DNA of 32,056 nt from Clostridia bacterium (GCA_021204625.1 JAJPZA010000213.1:1-32056), one strand, 5' to 3'; shown: positions 1 to 8,721, counted from the stretch's first letter. Numbers and translations: made by a program. The notes: a model not told the origin generated them from the sequence alone.

Positions 1-250
1 AATGAACCGTTTAATCACCCGTAATCACTTAAAACCAAATTTTTTTTTTTTTCTTTTTGTGATTTAATATCATATTTTGTTAGAAAATATCATTTTACAT
101 TCAGTATTATAATAATAATTCACATAAACAGGCAATGAATTATGATTGCACTTACCATCTTTTGTCGCTAATTCACATCAGTAATTCAAAGCAGCAGACA
201 TGTGCGCACATGAAAAGCAGAATTTTACGGCATCCCTTTCCCCTCTATCC
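1..250. other. AT-rich non-coding stretch
   Basis: No gene is supported here. The sequence is much richer in A and T than the rest of the window and carries a run of 13 T at 40-52 followed by further T-rich DNA, then AT triplet runs near 108-120. Open frames crossing it lack ribosome binding sites and have no protein-like composition. It lies downstream of the minus-strand terminator at 251-278. Confidence 0.5.
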
Positions 251-278
251 AAAAAGGGAAGGACTAAATCCTTCCCTT
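251..278 (-). terminator. Rho-independent terminator, minus strand
   Basis: Perfect 10-bp inverted repeat (254-263 with 269-278) enclosing a 5-nt loop. Read on the minus strand the stem is followed by a T tract (A run at 251-255 on the plus strand). It ends transcripts arriving from the minus strand and so fits the glycosidase remnant just upstream at 353-643. Confidence 0.8.
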
Positions 279-352
279 GGTTGCTGGTACAGGCACTGTC
301 CAATCAGACAGGCCGATGTTCTGTTTTTAATGAAATCCGGATATGGATATAT

Positions 353-643
353 CTACTTCTTATCAGGACCGGTCTGGTCCTTCTTCTCTGGTCTTGCAAT
401 CACAAGAATGCCCGAGACTGAAACGCTTATAGCAATCAATGCGTCCACAATGAACATTGCAATCCCACAGACGGGAGGCTTGTATTCAGAACCGGTTATG
501 TTCCTGGCGCATGAGGTGGCTACGGCATAAAGCATGTCATGAATGCAGTTATGAAGAACGGATATGTCTGCCGCAAATGTGAATTCTAATCTGGACCATG
601 ACTTGCTGCAGAAAGATTGATGCCGCCTATGGCATGCGCCATT
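353..643 (-). pseudogene. C-terminal remnant of a membrane-anchored GH3 beta-glucosidase-like protein
   Basis: The minus-strand frame is open from 643 to a stop at 353 but has no plausible start: its only ATG (535) has no ribosome binding site and falls inside the recognisable domain. The translated piece contains HDMLYAVATSCARN, which resembles the end of GH3 enzymes (consensus near KNILYTVxNSxAMN), then a hydrophobic segment of about 22 residues and a basic tail ending in PDKK. This copies the C-terminal layout of the intact GH3 protein at 5109-8378, which has LLWGLAHTNLMNR, then one membrane segment, then a basic tail. Everything upstream that should encode the catalytic part is missing and the frame closes at 644-646. 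I infer a deleted paralogue; a real small membrane protein is the alternative. Confidence 0.5.
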
Positions 644-734
644 TCACTGCCCTACGATAATCCTTGACATCCATCCTTGAACCGTAAAATTCTTATTCCG
701 GTTCTGGTGGTTATCCTCGTGTTATATCGTGCAT

Positions 735-2048
735 TCATGCGTCATCCTTGACCAAAGTGGCTGAACCTGTGCAGTTATCAAGCGTAACTGTTCCGTCTGT
801 GGCAGACAGGCCATAATAGCCTGCGTTGGCATCATTATTTGTCTCATCGCCGGCGTATACGCAGTCTTTATCAGAATATCCGACTGTAACACCGCTGATT
901 GAGCAGTTCGATATTGTCATATCAAAATATGTTGACCCAAGGACCGCACCGACATAGAACTTGCCACTGTAAACTGTCTCAAATTCTGTATCATGGTGAG
1001 CAATTCTGACATAGCAGTCTGTGACGCTTGTTGTGCCTGAGTCAGAAGTTGTTATTGTGAACTCCTCACCATCGGCTCCCTCAACATCCGTGTATCCCAG
1101 AATGCCGCCAACCTGCCGCGTGCCTGAGACTTCCAGCCCGCTTACGGTCACATTATACATTTGGGAAATAAGCTTTGTGTTCTGGGTCACTCCGATAAAT
1201 CCGGCGATTCCGCCTGCGTTATCCCCTTCGCTCTCAAGCATTTTCTTGAAAACGCCTTTAACGTAGCTTACATAATCGCCATCGCTGTCCGTGCCTGCTG
1301 TCGATTCGACGGAACAGTTGGTCACGCTTGACCTTTCCCCGCATCCCAGAATACCGCCGACACTGTAATATCCTTGAATCTGAATAGTGCCTGTGACTGT
1401 GCAGCCTGTGATTGTGGAGCTGGTGTCCCCGCTCGCATCATCCGCCCATCCGACAACGGCGCCTACGCCATGCGATCCTGAGAGAGTTACATCCTGTATG
1501 GTGACATTTTCAATCGTTGCGCCGCTGATATATCCGAACAGCCCGGTATAGTTCGCGACCTTCTTATTGGTAAGACCGCTTATTGTGTATCCGCCCCCAT
1601 TGAAGGTTCCGCTGAAAGGAAGCATATCTTCCAGTACAGGATCCCCTGAGTCGGAAAAATCCATGTCTCCTGTTCCAATAGGAGTCCATGTATAGCCGGA
1701 AAGATCAACATTAACAGCAAGGTTAACGACAGATCCGGAAAGTGAATATGAAACATCTTCATCTTCATCGTCATCTTCATAATCTCCGTTGACGTATGAA
1801 GCAAGTCCGGCTAATTCGTCAGCAGATGCAATAGTGTAAGTTGTTACTCCATCTGTAGTAGTTGCACTGTCCAGCCAGTCATAGCTGACGTCTCCGTCCC
1901 ATGAACTTGTTGTAGCAGTTGTTGTGTCACTGTCATCATCGGCAAATGCCATTGTAACAGATCCGGTTGCATAAGCCGTTACACCTGCGCAAAAGCAAAT
2001 AGCTATGCCAACAGAGACACATCCCAATGTCATTTTCTTAATGAACAT
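735..2048 (-). CDS. Secreted GLUG-repeat surface protein
   Basis: A 437-residue secreted protein. The start at 2048 (MFIKKMTLG...) is chosen over an ATG 23 codons upstream because GGAGG lies 8 nt before it and a signal peptide then begins at once: two lysines, a hydrophobic core and an AYA cleavage region near residue 25. The mature part starts acidic and Thr/Ser-rich, then carries about five GLUG-type repeats (GLFGYISGATIENVTI, GVGAVVGW, SVGGILGCG, NAGGIAGFIG, QVGGILGYTD). Such repeats are known from right-handed beta-helix adhesins and surface proteins. I see no LPXTG motif, SLH domain or C-terminal membrane segment, so the mode of attachment is unknown; it may be released. The gene stands alone on the minus strand, with the GH3 remnant downstream. 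Confidence 0.8.
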   Translation of the reverse strand: MFIKKMTLGCVSVGIAICFCAGVTAYATGSVTMAFADDDSDTTTATTSSWDGDVSYDWLDSATTTDGVTTYTIASADELAGLASYVNGDYEDDDEDEDVSYSLSGSVVNLAVNVDLSGYTWTPIGTGDMDFSDSGDPVLEDMLPFSGTFNGGGYTISGLTNKKVANYTGLFGYISGATIENVTIQDVTLSGSHGVGAVVGWADDASGDTSSTITGCTVTGTIQIQGYYSVGGILGCGERSSVTNCSVESTAGTDSDGDYVSYVKGVFKKMLESEGDNAGGIAGFIGVTQNTKLISQMYNVTVSGLEVSGTRQVGGILGYTDVEGADGEEFTITTSDSGTTSVTDCYVRIAHHDTEFETVYSGKFYVGAVLGSTYFDMTISNCSISGVTVGYSDKDCVYAGDETNNDANAGYYGLSATDGTVTLDNCTGSATLVKDDA

Positions 2049-2272
2049 AGAAAAGCCTCCGTGCATAAAATATTTTGTAACAGCTGGTAAAATGCTTTGC
2101 AGTCTCATCAAAGCCAACTAGCTTTTGCACTTACAGTGTAACACATTTACGGCGGAAATCAATAATTTTTTACTTATATACACTATAACCCAAGCTTATA
2201 TATTGGCATTTTCTTATTCAACCATGCCGGCAGGCACTCCCCGCTCCGGAGCAGCGCGCATGTGCGCCGGAA

Positions 2273-2294
2273 GGATTCCGGATGGATTCCGGGT
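2273..2294. repeat. Two 11-bp direct repeats
   Basis: The word ggattccggat at 2273-2283 is followed directly by ggattccgggt at 2284-2294 (one mismatch). It lies just upstream of the -35 box of the lipid kinase promoter. It may be chance; an 11-bp tandem repeat also lies upstream of the promoter at 22714-22742. Confidence 0.4.
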
Positions 2295-2307
2295 GGGCCT
2301 GAGATTA

Positions 2308-2336
2308 TTGCATTTTGCTGAAAGATGTTATATACT
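2308..2336 (+). promoter_or_regulatory. Sigma-A-type promoter of the lipid kinase gene
   Basis: -35 TTGCAT (2308-2313), 17-bp spacer, -10 TATACT (2331-2336). Transcription would begin near 2343, about 30 nt before the ATG at 2374. Confidence 0.65.
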
Positions 2337-2373
2337 TGACATACAAGTTTGACGGCAGAGGTCTGTACAGCAT

Positions 2374-3273
2374 ATGTTCCATCTGATCGTAAACAGCATA
2401 AACATGAGCAAGAAGAACCGCAAGAAGCTGGAAGAGGCGGTAGACGTGTTCAGGAAATCCGGTCAGGAGTATGAGATCCGGGTGGCGGAAAACAAGGGGG
2501 ATGACACAGTAATAGCCAGGGAGATTTCCCGGCAGCCCGGCGAGCATTGCATAGTGGTCATGGGCGGGGACGGAACGCTCCATGACGTCATAAACGGCAT
2601 GGAGGATTTTGAGCATACTTCCATGGCCCTCATACCACTCGGAACGGGCAATGATTTTGCGTCCATTGCGAAGATTCCCTTGAACCCAGTGAAAGCCGCG
2701 GAGCTCATTGTCTCCACTCCTCCCGTTCCCATGGATTACATCCAGCTTGCGGACGGGCTCAAGAGCATAAACGTCGTCGGGATGGGCATAGACGTGGACG
2801 TGCTGGAAAGGGCGTATGCGGGAAAGAGGCACGGCAAGAGCAAGTATCTGTTCGCGCTTATTAAGAGCCTCATACATTTCCAGAGCATACACTTCACCCT
2901 GGACTGCGAAGGACATGAGAACGAGGAGCATTACGGACTCATAATAGCCGTTGGAAACGGCAGGCAGATTGGCGGCGGCATCAAGCTGTTCCCGGAAGCT
3001 TGCCTCACGGACGGATGGCTGGATCTGCTGGTCGTGGACTATATCTCAAGGCCCAAGCTGGTCGGAGCTTTCATAAAGCTCATGATGGGCAAGATAAACA
3101 AGGTTAAGCATACAACGCACCTGAGGGTGAAGAGCGCGAAGCTCATCCCGCAGACGGAGAACTGGACCATCCAGGCGGAAGGCGAGATATACGCCAACAG
3201 GATAATAGACGCGCATATCGTGGAAGGCGGACTGAAATTCGTCCTGCCCCCTGCGGCGGAAGAGAGCAGATAA
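2374..3273 (+). CDS. Diacylglycerol kinase family lipid kinase (YegS/DgkB/BmrU type)
   Basis: A 299-residue soluble kinase, normal length for the family. It shows the hallmark catalytic loop GGDGT at residues 64-68 with HDVING after it, and PLGTGNDFA at 89-96, which together bind ATP. The C-terminal half forms the lipid-binding beta sandwich and includes AVGNGRQIGGGIKLFPEA, typical of this family. Members phosphorylate diacylglycerol or related lipids at the cytoplasmic face of the membrane. The ATG at 2374 follows an imperfect AGAGG about 11 nt upstream. The PP2C-type phosphatase follows 68 nt later on the same strand, so the two are probably co-transcribed from the promoter at 2308-2336. 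The exact lipid substrate cannot be read from the sequence. Confidence 0.9.
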   Translation: MFHLIVNSINMSKKNRKKLEEAVDVFRKSGQEYEIRVAENKGDDTVIAREISRQPGEHCIVVMGGDGTLHDVINGMEDFEHTSMALIPLGTGNDFASIAKIPLNPVKAAELIVSTPPVPMDYIQLADGLKSINVVGMGIDVDVLERAYAGKRHGKSKYLFALIKSLIHFQSIHFTLDCEGHENEEHYGLIIAVGNGRQIGGGIKLFPEACLTDGWLDLLVVDYISRPKLVGAFIKLMMGKINKVKHTTHLRVKSAKLIPQTENWTIQAEGEIYANRIIDAHIVEGGLKFVLPPAAEESR

Positions 3274-3341
3274 GAGCCGTGCCCGGCGCGCGGCGTGCGC
3301 CGGCAGCGCAGACTGCAGGACCGGCCTTATAAGGACAGCGG

Positions 3342-4412
3342 ATGATAGAGAAGTACTACAGGAGCATAATAAACAAGGTTAAGCAGGCCATCTGTGTGGT
3401 GGGCCCCAATTTCAAGGTGTACCTCACCAACCCGGCGTTCTGCTCCCTGTTCAGCTACAGCGGCAAAAAAGGCACCCTGGGCGAAGTGACGCGCTGCGCG
3501 GGGGCCGTCAAAAACTGCGGCAAGGATGAAAGCTGCAGGGGATGCCCGCTCGCAGACGCCTTTGAAGACGCCTTCTACTCCTCCTCCGAAGTCCGCAGAA
3601 GAATATACCAGAAGGTCTCCACGGATGACGGCACCACGGAGGTCTCGTACTCCATAACCGTGAACCCTCTTGGCGGGGGCCTTTGCATGTGCTCCGTGGA
3701 TGACGCGTATGAGCTCGAGATAGCCCATGAAATGCGCAATGCAAGGAACATCCAGCAGCGTCTTCTTCCTGCCGGGAAATGGGCCGGCGGAAAGAGATAT
3801 TCATTCACATACATCCCCTGCCGCGAGATAGGCGGCGATCTTCCGGACGTGTACGAGGTTAACGGCTCCGCCTGCGGCATGATAGCGGACGTCTCCGGCA
3901 AAGGAATATCCGCCGGGATGCTCTCCGCTTTCGTGAAGGCCGCATATGACAAAAAGGAGCCCTCTCCGGCTGCAGCCATCTCCAAGCTGGCCGCCAAGTT
4001 CCGGGAGCTCAACCTGGACGAAAGGAACTATATAACCATGTCCGCCGTGCGTGTGGACAAGTACTCCATAACCTACTCCATGGCAGGCCATAACGCGCCC
4101 ATCCTTTTGAAGTCCGGATCCAGCATAATGCGCATAACCCTCACGGCCCCTCCGGTCTCCGGCTGGTTTGACAATCCGCAGTATTTCGATGATACCATCC
4201 CGTACAGAAAGGGCGATATCCTCGTTCTTTTGACGGACGGCGTTACGGAGTGCCGCAACGGCCGGGGAGAAATGTTCGGCGAAGACGGCGTGATGAAGAC
4301 CCTCTCCGTCTCCCCCACCGCGGACGTCTTCATAAAGAAGCTGGAGGAGACTCTCGTCTCCTACTCCAGCCAGCAAAGCGATGACGTGACGGTAATAGCC
4401 TTCGACCTCTGA
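3342..4412 (+). CDS. PP2C-type serine phosphatase (SpoIIE/RsbU family) with cysteine-bearing PAS-like N-terminus
   Basis: A 356-residue soluble protein. Residues 5-120 look like a PAS-type sensor (VVGPNFKVYLTNPAFCSLF) with a cluster of cysteines at 52, 59, 65 and 68, a spacing suited to binding a metal or iron-sulfur centre or to thiol redox. Residues 125-145 (HEMRNARNIQQRLLP) are the linker helix common in front of SpoIIE phosphatases. The catalytic domain follows: GGDLPDV (D166), ADVSGKGI (D183), LLTDGVTE and QSDDVTVIAF, the metal-binding acidic residues of PP2C folds. Such enzymes dephosphorylate anti-sigma-factor antagonists, but no antagonist or anti-sigma gene is adjacent. The start at 3342 has AAGGA 6 nt upstream. 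It probably forms an operon with the lipid kinase. The sensing role is inference. Confidence 0.88.
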   Translation: MIEKYYRSIINKVKQAICVVGPNFKVYLTNPAFCSLFSYSGKKGTLGEVTRCAGAVKNCGKDESCRGCPLADAFEDAFYSSSEVRRRIYQKVSTDDGTTEVSYSITVNPLGGGLCMCSVDDAYELEIAHEMRNARNIQQRLLPAGKWAGGKRYSFTYIPCREIGGDLPDVYEVNGSACGMIADVSGKGISAGMLSAFVKAAYDKKEPSPAAAISKLAAKFRELNLDERNYITMSAVRVDKYSITYSMAGHNAPILLKSGSSIMRITLTAPPVSGWFDNPQYFDDTIPYRKGDILVLLTDGVTECRNGRGEMFGEDGVMKTLSVSPTADVFIKKLEETLVSYSSQQSDDVTVIAFDL

Positions 4413-4471
4413 TTCCCGCGCAGAGCTCAAAGCCCTTGAATTCGGCGTTGAAGCCCGCATACAGCAAGTTC

Positions 4472-4500
4472 AAGCAGCACCGGAAGTGCTGCTTTTATTT
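4472..4500 (+). terminator. Rho-independent terminator, plus strand
   Basis: A 9-bp stem (4472-4480 with 4486-4494) around a 5-nt loop, followed by TTATTTT-like sequence. It ends the lipid kinase/phosphatase operon. Confidence 0.85.
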
Positions 4501-4513
4501 TGCCTGCAGACGT

Positions 4514-4546
4514 GAAAACGGCCCCGTCCGGGAAGACAGGGCCGTT
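4514..4546 (-). terminator. Rho-independent terminator, minus strand
   Basis: Stem aacggccc/gggccgtt (4517-4524 with 4539-4546). On the minus strand the 3' arm runs into TTTT. It ends the GH3/small membrane protein unit and sits back to back with the plus-strand terminator at 4472-4500. Confidence 0.75.
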
Positions 4547-4597
4547 CCTTCTCGCTCTTGTTCTGCACGGCATCCGGAGATGCCGCACAGGGCTGTA

Positions 4598-5107
4598 TCA
4601 TGCTCTTGCCCTGCGCGCGGCCTTGCGGGCGCGGCGGGCTTCCTTTTCCATCCAGCGGTCTCTCTTGTCCTTGTTGAAGGCGCAGAAGATCATGAATATC
4701 GCGGAAATGAAGAACAGCGCAATGGCGGCGAGGCTTTCAATGAGCGAGGTCCAGCCGGCTGTGTTGTACTTGTCATATGTGGCAAGGAGCATAAGAAGGA
4801 CGACGCGATTCATGAGAACATTGCAGAATGCCGCCATGAGGAGACACATGACTATGATGTTTATGACGGCAATTAAGTAGCTCTGCGCGCCGAGCAGGTC
4901 TGAAAAGATTGCGCGCACGAGGAGCAGCACGTCCGCGCCTATGGAAAGCCACATGATGACGCCTATGTTCTGCAGGGAGTATCCGTCCACGGAGTTGGAA
5001 AGGGCCATGAGAATCACGCCTGTGAGAGTGAACACAAAGGCTATGACTGTGAGCCAGAAGGCTCCGTTCTGACGCTTGATGAATCCGGCTTCTTTTACGT
5101 TCTTCAT
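4598..5107 (-). CDS. Small four-helix membrane protein downstream of GH3
   Basis: A 169-residue integral membrane protein that I do not recognise. It shows four hydrophobic segments: about residues 18-37 (FWLTVIAFVFTLTGVILMAL), 48-68, 76-98 and 124-143. It ends in a strongly basic tail rich in Arg, Ala and Lys (about 25 residues), which should lie in the cytoplasm. The gene starts one nucleotide after the stop codon of the GH3 gene, so the two are co-transcribed and possibly translationally coupled. The pairing suggests a role with the membrane-anchored glycosidase (assembly, stability or transport), but nothing in its own sequence demonstrates this. Confidence 0.75.
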   Translation of the reverse strand: MKNVKEAGFIKRQNGAFWLTVIAFVFTLTGVILMALSNSVDGYSLQNIGVIMWLSIGADVLLLVRAIFSDLLGAQSYLIAVINIIVMCLLMAAFCNVLMNRVVLLMLLATYDKYNTAGWTSLIESLAAIALFFISAIFMIFCAFNKDKRDRWMEKEARRARKAARRARA

Positions 5108-5108
5108 A

Positions 5109-8100
5109 TCACTTCACCCCCTTGAATTTTTTCCTGTACCGGATTACGGCAATCACGTACAGAACGGCGCATACGGCCGTGAGGACTCCAAGCACAGCCA
5201 CAACGGCCGTGAGCATGCTGTTTATGGACGTGGAGCGGGATTCCGTATGGGTCGTGGCGTTGTAGCGGTTCATAAGATTCGTGTGCGCGAGCCCCCACAG
5301 CAGGTTCTTGTTGCTGCTCTTAAGGGCCTGCATCATTGTGGCGTCTCCCTTGTACGCGTTCTCGTCCAGCTCCACACCGTCCTTCTGGACAGCCTTGCGG
5401 AAGAGCTCGTAATTGGACAGGGACGTGGAGGACTCAAGCTGCTCGGCGCCGCGTATGTCATATCCGGTGAGGCCCGCGTATACCACGCAGCTGTACAGGT
5501 CCGTGTCATCCAGGATGTCCGAGACGACGTATCCGTGGAAGCCCCACTCATCCCTGAGGATGCCTGTGAGAAGGCCATGGCTGCAGGTGCACTCCACCGC
5601 TCCTATCTTTGAGAACGATGTCATGCATCCGAACAGGCCTTCATATGATGCATTCGGATGAACGGCAAGGGCGGCAATCGCTTCTTTGTCACTGCACTCC
5701 ACCGCTATCTGGTAAGCCCTCAGCTCTACCTCGCGGGCGCGCTGCTCCGTCATGAACGGCGCTACGCCCTGGCGGTTTGTCTCCTGGTCATTGAACGCGA
5801 AATGCTTCGTTGCGGCCAGAAGCCCGAACTCACCGGCACCGTATGCGTAATATTCCGCGGTTATGCCGCAGAGGACAGGGTCTTCCGAATAATACTCGCA
5901 GTTTCTGCCGTTGTATGCCTGGCGGTGCGTGTTGAGGCCGGGTCCCCAGATAATGGGCACGCCCATGAACAGAGACTCATTTCCTACCAGCTCTCCCCTG
6001 CGGAGGGCAAGCTCCGGATTGAAGGCTCCGGCAAGCAGGGGGCTTGCTCCGAAACACTGCCCGCACCATGCTGAGTTCTTGTCCGAGGAAGGTATGGCCC
6101 ACGGAGCGTCCGGATCCATTGAGCCGCCAATGGAGAGCACTATGCCGTTTCCGTCATTCTCTGTCATAAGGAACTCATATATTCCTATGCTCTGCGCTTC
6201 GGGAAGCACGGGGCCGCCGAAGGCCGAAAGATACATGGACTCGTTTATTGTAAGCTGGTCCAGAAGGTCATCCCACATGGGATCATCCCAAGACGCGTTC
6301 GTGAGCTCATACAGCTTGTGGCTGGTCTCCGTGCTTCCCCATGTGAACCCGGACGTATCCTCATCTGTCTGCACGGTGTAATACTTGCCGTCCAGGTCAT
6401 CCAGCATGGATGCGGGAGCCGCAACATTATCATACTCCGCGGGGAATGTGCTCCAGTCCGCGCGGGTGAGGTATGTCACGAAGTCCTCGCCGTTATGATC
6501 CTGCTCATAATAATAGTTGAAATCCGCATATTCCAGCTGGTTTGAAACCTGCTGGCCGTTTTTGGTTACGGAGAAGGTCTCCGTGTCCGTCTCGCCTGAC
6601 GCAACGTCATACGTATACTCATATGCGAGCTTTGAGACGTCCGCGCCCGTCTTGTCTATGTCCTCGCTCTCTATCCGGGCTTCCGGGTCCTTTGTGAGGA
6701 TGATGTTGTTGAGGGCGTCATGGGCGCCGTTCCCTATGGCGAAATAATAATCCCCTTCGTCCAGGACGTACGTGCCGCATGTGCCGTCTCCGTTGTCCAC
6801 AGAGCTGTCATAAGACGCGAGGTTCTGCAGGTCCGCGGTTATTTCAAGGGTCTGGGAATCACCGGGGTCCAGGGTCCTGGTCTTGCCGTATGCAAGAAGC
6901 TGTACGGAGGACTTCTCAAGGCCGCCGCTCACATACGGAGCCTGGCCGTATATCTGCACGCTGGACTTGCCGGCATAATCTCCGGTGTTGGTGACCTTTA
7001 CCTTGAAGGTCATGGTGAAGGTGTGGCCGTCATGGACAACCTCGGGCTCCCCTTCCATTTCCTGCGTGAACGTGGTGTATGAGAGGCCGTATCCGAAGCC
7101 GTATGAGACCTCATCACTGTAATCCCAGACGCCGGCGTTTGAAGCATTGTACACGCCGTAATTTCCGGATGCCTTTGTGGAGCTTGCGTTTAGGACGGCG
7201 TCCTCATAGCGGGTCTCGTAATAACGGTATCCTGTGTAGATGTTCTCGGCCTCGATTATGTAGTTGTAGCTCTGGGCGCGTGAGATGGAATCCGTGTTGG
7301 TGAAGGAATAATCCCCCATGTTCTGCATTGCCGGAGCGGACATGTCCTTTGCGGCATATATGTCCGGAAGGCCTCCGGAAGGGGAAACGTTTCCGTCCAG
7401 GACGTCCGCCACTCCCAGCATGCCGTAGCATCCGGGATAGCTTATGTGCAGGATGGCGTCCACGCCCGGGTCATTCTTGAGCTCGTCTATCTCCATCGCG
7501 CAGCCGCAGTTCACAAGAACTATGACCGTGCTGAAGTTATCTTCGGCCACCTGGATCATGTCCTTTTCGTTTGTTGTAAGCTCCAGGGGCTCGCTGTTCC
7601 CCTGTCCCTCCGTGACATTTCCCGGCAGATAATCCGTGGTCTCGCCGCCGTTGCGCGCTATGACCACTATGGCCGCGTCATTGTATTCCTTGAAACTTTC
7701 CCCAAGAGCGGACACAAGCTCTTCCTTTGACGGCTCCTTGATGTTTATGCCGGAGTCGAACACTGCATCCCCGTAGTCGTATCCCGCCGTCCCGTTCCAC
7801 TTGTCATAAAAGTCTATGGCCGTCTGGTTGAGCAAATAATTGGCGCCGGTGAACTCGAAGACATCCATGTCCGAGCCCACGCTTCCGGACGTCCATTTTG
7901 CCGGGTTGGTCCAGTCTGTGGAATTCCGGGAGAGAGCATCCTCAAGGGTAATCACCGGACCGGCTACCTTTACGCCCATGCCTGCTCCCAGAAGGGGCAT
8001 ATGCGAGCGGAGCCCCAAAAGCGTTACCTTTTTCTGGTCTCCGTCTGCGGACTTGAGAGGCAGCGCGCCGTCATTCTTTAAAAGGACGGTGCCTTCCGCT

Positions 8101-8378
8101 CCTTCCTGGTGGCCCTGGTCTATGGCCCCCTGTATCACGGCCTTTGACTTTCCGGATGTAATGTTGCCGTCTGCATCCGTTTCGACGTAATTTTCATCCG
8201 GAGTAAATGCTTCGTACAATCCTTCCGGATCATCCGATGTGAGCACGGTGCTTACCGACCCCAGGTAGCTTCCCACAGTGAAGCTGTACCTGTCCAGTAT
8301 GACCATTACCACAACAACGAAGCACAGCAGAAACACGAACAGAAGCGTCATGCCCTGCCAGAATGCTTTCCTGCGCAA
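5109..8378 (-). CDS. Membrane-anchored GH3 beta-glucosidase-like enzyme with permuted domain order
   Basis: A 1089-residue protein starting at TTG (8376-8378) with GGAGGGAG about 6 nt upstream. Order: membrane anchor (residues 9-29), GH3 C-terminal alpha/beta domain from about residue 95 (EGTVLLKNDGALPL), fibronectin-III-like domain (about 430-530), then the GH3 N-terminal catalytic barrel (about 725-1000), and a second membrane segment (about 1055-1078) with a basic tail. Barrel marks are GPGLNTHRQAYNGRNCEYYSEDP (read in parts), ATKHFAFNDQE and GFHGYVVSD, placing the expected nucleophile at D954; the usual SDW is SDI here. The swapped order of GH3 domains is known from some rumen clostridial beta-glucosidases. 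I infer an enzyme held at the outer membrane face that trims beta-linked oligosaccharides; the substrate is unknown. It leads a two-gene unit with the small membrane protein. Confidence 0.88.
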   Translation of the reverse strand: MRRKAFWQGMTLLFVFLLCFVVVVMVILDRYSFTVGSYLGSVSTVLTSDDPEGLYEAFTPDENYVETDADGNITSGKSKAVIQGAIDQGHQEGAEGTVLLKNDGALPLKSADGDQKKVTLLGLRSHMPLLGAGMGVKVAGPVITLEDALSRNSTDWTNPAKWTSGSVGSDMDVFEFTGANYLLNQTAIDFYDKWNGTAGYDYGDAVFDSGINIKEPSKEELVSALGESFKEYNDAAIVVIARNGGETTDYLPGNVTEGQGNSEPLELTTNEKDMIQVAEDNFSTVIVLVNCGCAMEIDELKNDPGVDAILHISYPGCYGMLGVADVLDGNVSPSGGLPDIYAAKDMSAPAMQNMGDYSFTNTDSISRAQSYNYIIEAENIYTGYRYYETRYEDAVLNASSTKASGNYGVYNASNAGVWDYSDEVSYGFGYGLSYTTFTQEMEGEPEVVHDGHTFTMTFKVKVTNTGDYAGKSSVQIYGQAPYVSGGLEKSSVQLLAYGKTRTLDPGDSQTLEITADLQNLASYDSSVDNGDGTCGTYVLDEGDYYFAIGNGAHDALNNIILTKDPEARIESEDIDKTGADVSKLAYEYTYDVASGETDTETFSVTKNGQQVSNQLEYADFNYYYEQDHNGEDFVTYLTRADWSTFPAEYDNVAAPASMLDDLDGKYYTVQTDEDTSGFTWGSTETSHKLYELTNASWDDPMWDDLLDQLTINESMYLSAFGGPVLPEAQSIGIYEFLMTENDGNGIVLSIGGSMDPDAPWAIPSSDKNSAWCGQCFGASPLLAGAFNPELALRRGELVGNESLFMGVPIIWGPGLNTHRQAYNGRNCEYYSEDPVLCGITAEYYAYGAGEFGLLAATKHFAFNDQETNRQGVAPFMTEQRAREVELRAYQIAVECSDKEAIAALAVHPNASYEGLFGCMTSFSKIGAVECTCSHGLLTGILRDEWGFHGYVVSDILDDTDLYSCVVYAGLTGYDIRGAEQLESSTSLSNYELFRKAVQKDGVELDENAYKGDATMMQALKSSNKNLLWGLAHTNLMNRYNATTHTESRSTSINSMLTAVVAVLGVLTAVCAVLYVIAVIRYRKKFKGVK

Positions 8379-8601
8379 TCTTATCTCCCTCCTTGCTTGC
8401 GGCTACGTCCGCGGCGGCTTCCTTTATGTTCACCCCATTCATATTCCACTCTCTACCACGATTTAGAAATGCCATAATGCCGCCTGTTTGTGCCTGCATT
8501 TTCATTTTACATGACGCAATCCCCATTGCATATTGCAAATCCTATAATCCTGCGGAATATCAACATGGCATGGCAAACTGATCATATTATGAGCCTGCGG
8601 G
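8379..8601. other. Intergenic region upstream of GH3
   Basis: Apart from the GH3 ribosome binding site (GGAGGGAG on the minus strand at about 8385-8392), I found no clear promoter pair and no gene. Short open frames here overlap the GH3 5' end and lack ribosome binding sites. Confidence 0.4.
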
Positions 8602-8615
8602 TCCTCCATGGAATT

Positions 8616-8635
8616 TTGGCTCTTGCAAATGCCAA
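8616..8635. repeat. Palindrome P1, copy A
   Basis: TTGGCTCTTGCAAATGCCAA, an imperfect 20-bp dyad. Related dyads lie at 9501-9520 and 10380-10397. It may be an operator or a duplication boundary element. Confidence 0.6.
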
Positions 8636-8664
8636 CTTGGCTTGAAGACTGTTCTATAGGTGAT

Positions 8665-8696
8665 TTACCGTCATTTATTCCGGAAAGTGACTGCAA
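8665..8696. repeat. Dyad P2, degenerate copy A
   Basis: TTACCGTCATTT paired imperfectly with AAAGTGACTGCAA. It is the counterpart of the perfect dyad at 9546-9579 and sits about 30 bp upstream of the -10 box at 8725-8730, a place where an activator or repressor could bind. Confidence 0.55.
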
Positions 8697-8721
8697 ACCT
8701 CTTCTATGCCATCCCAAATTA

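Noticed and set aside
135-530. 131-codon plus-strand frame at the left edge
   Set aside because: No ribosome binding site, unlikely composition, and it overlaps the minus-strand terminator and the GH3 remnant, which explain the sequence better.
2305-2931. 208-codon minus-strand frame opposite the lipid kinase
   Set aside because: It is a shadow of a well-supported kinase gene, which accounts for the open frame.
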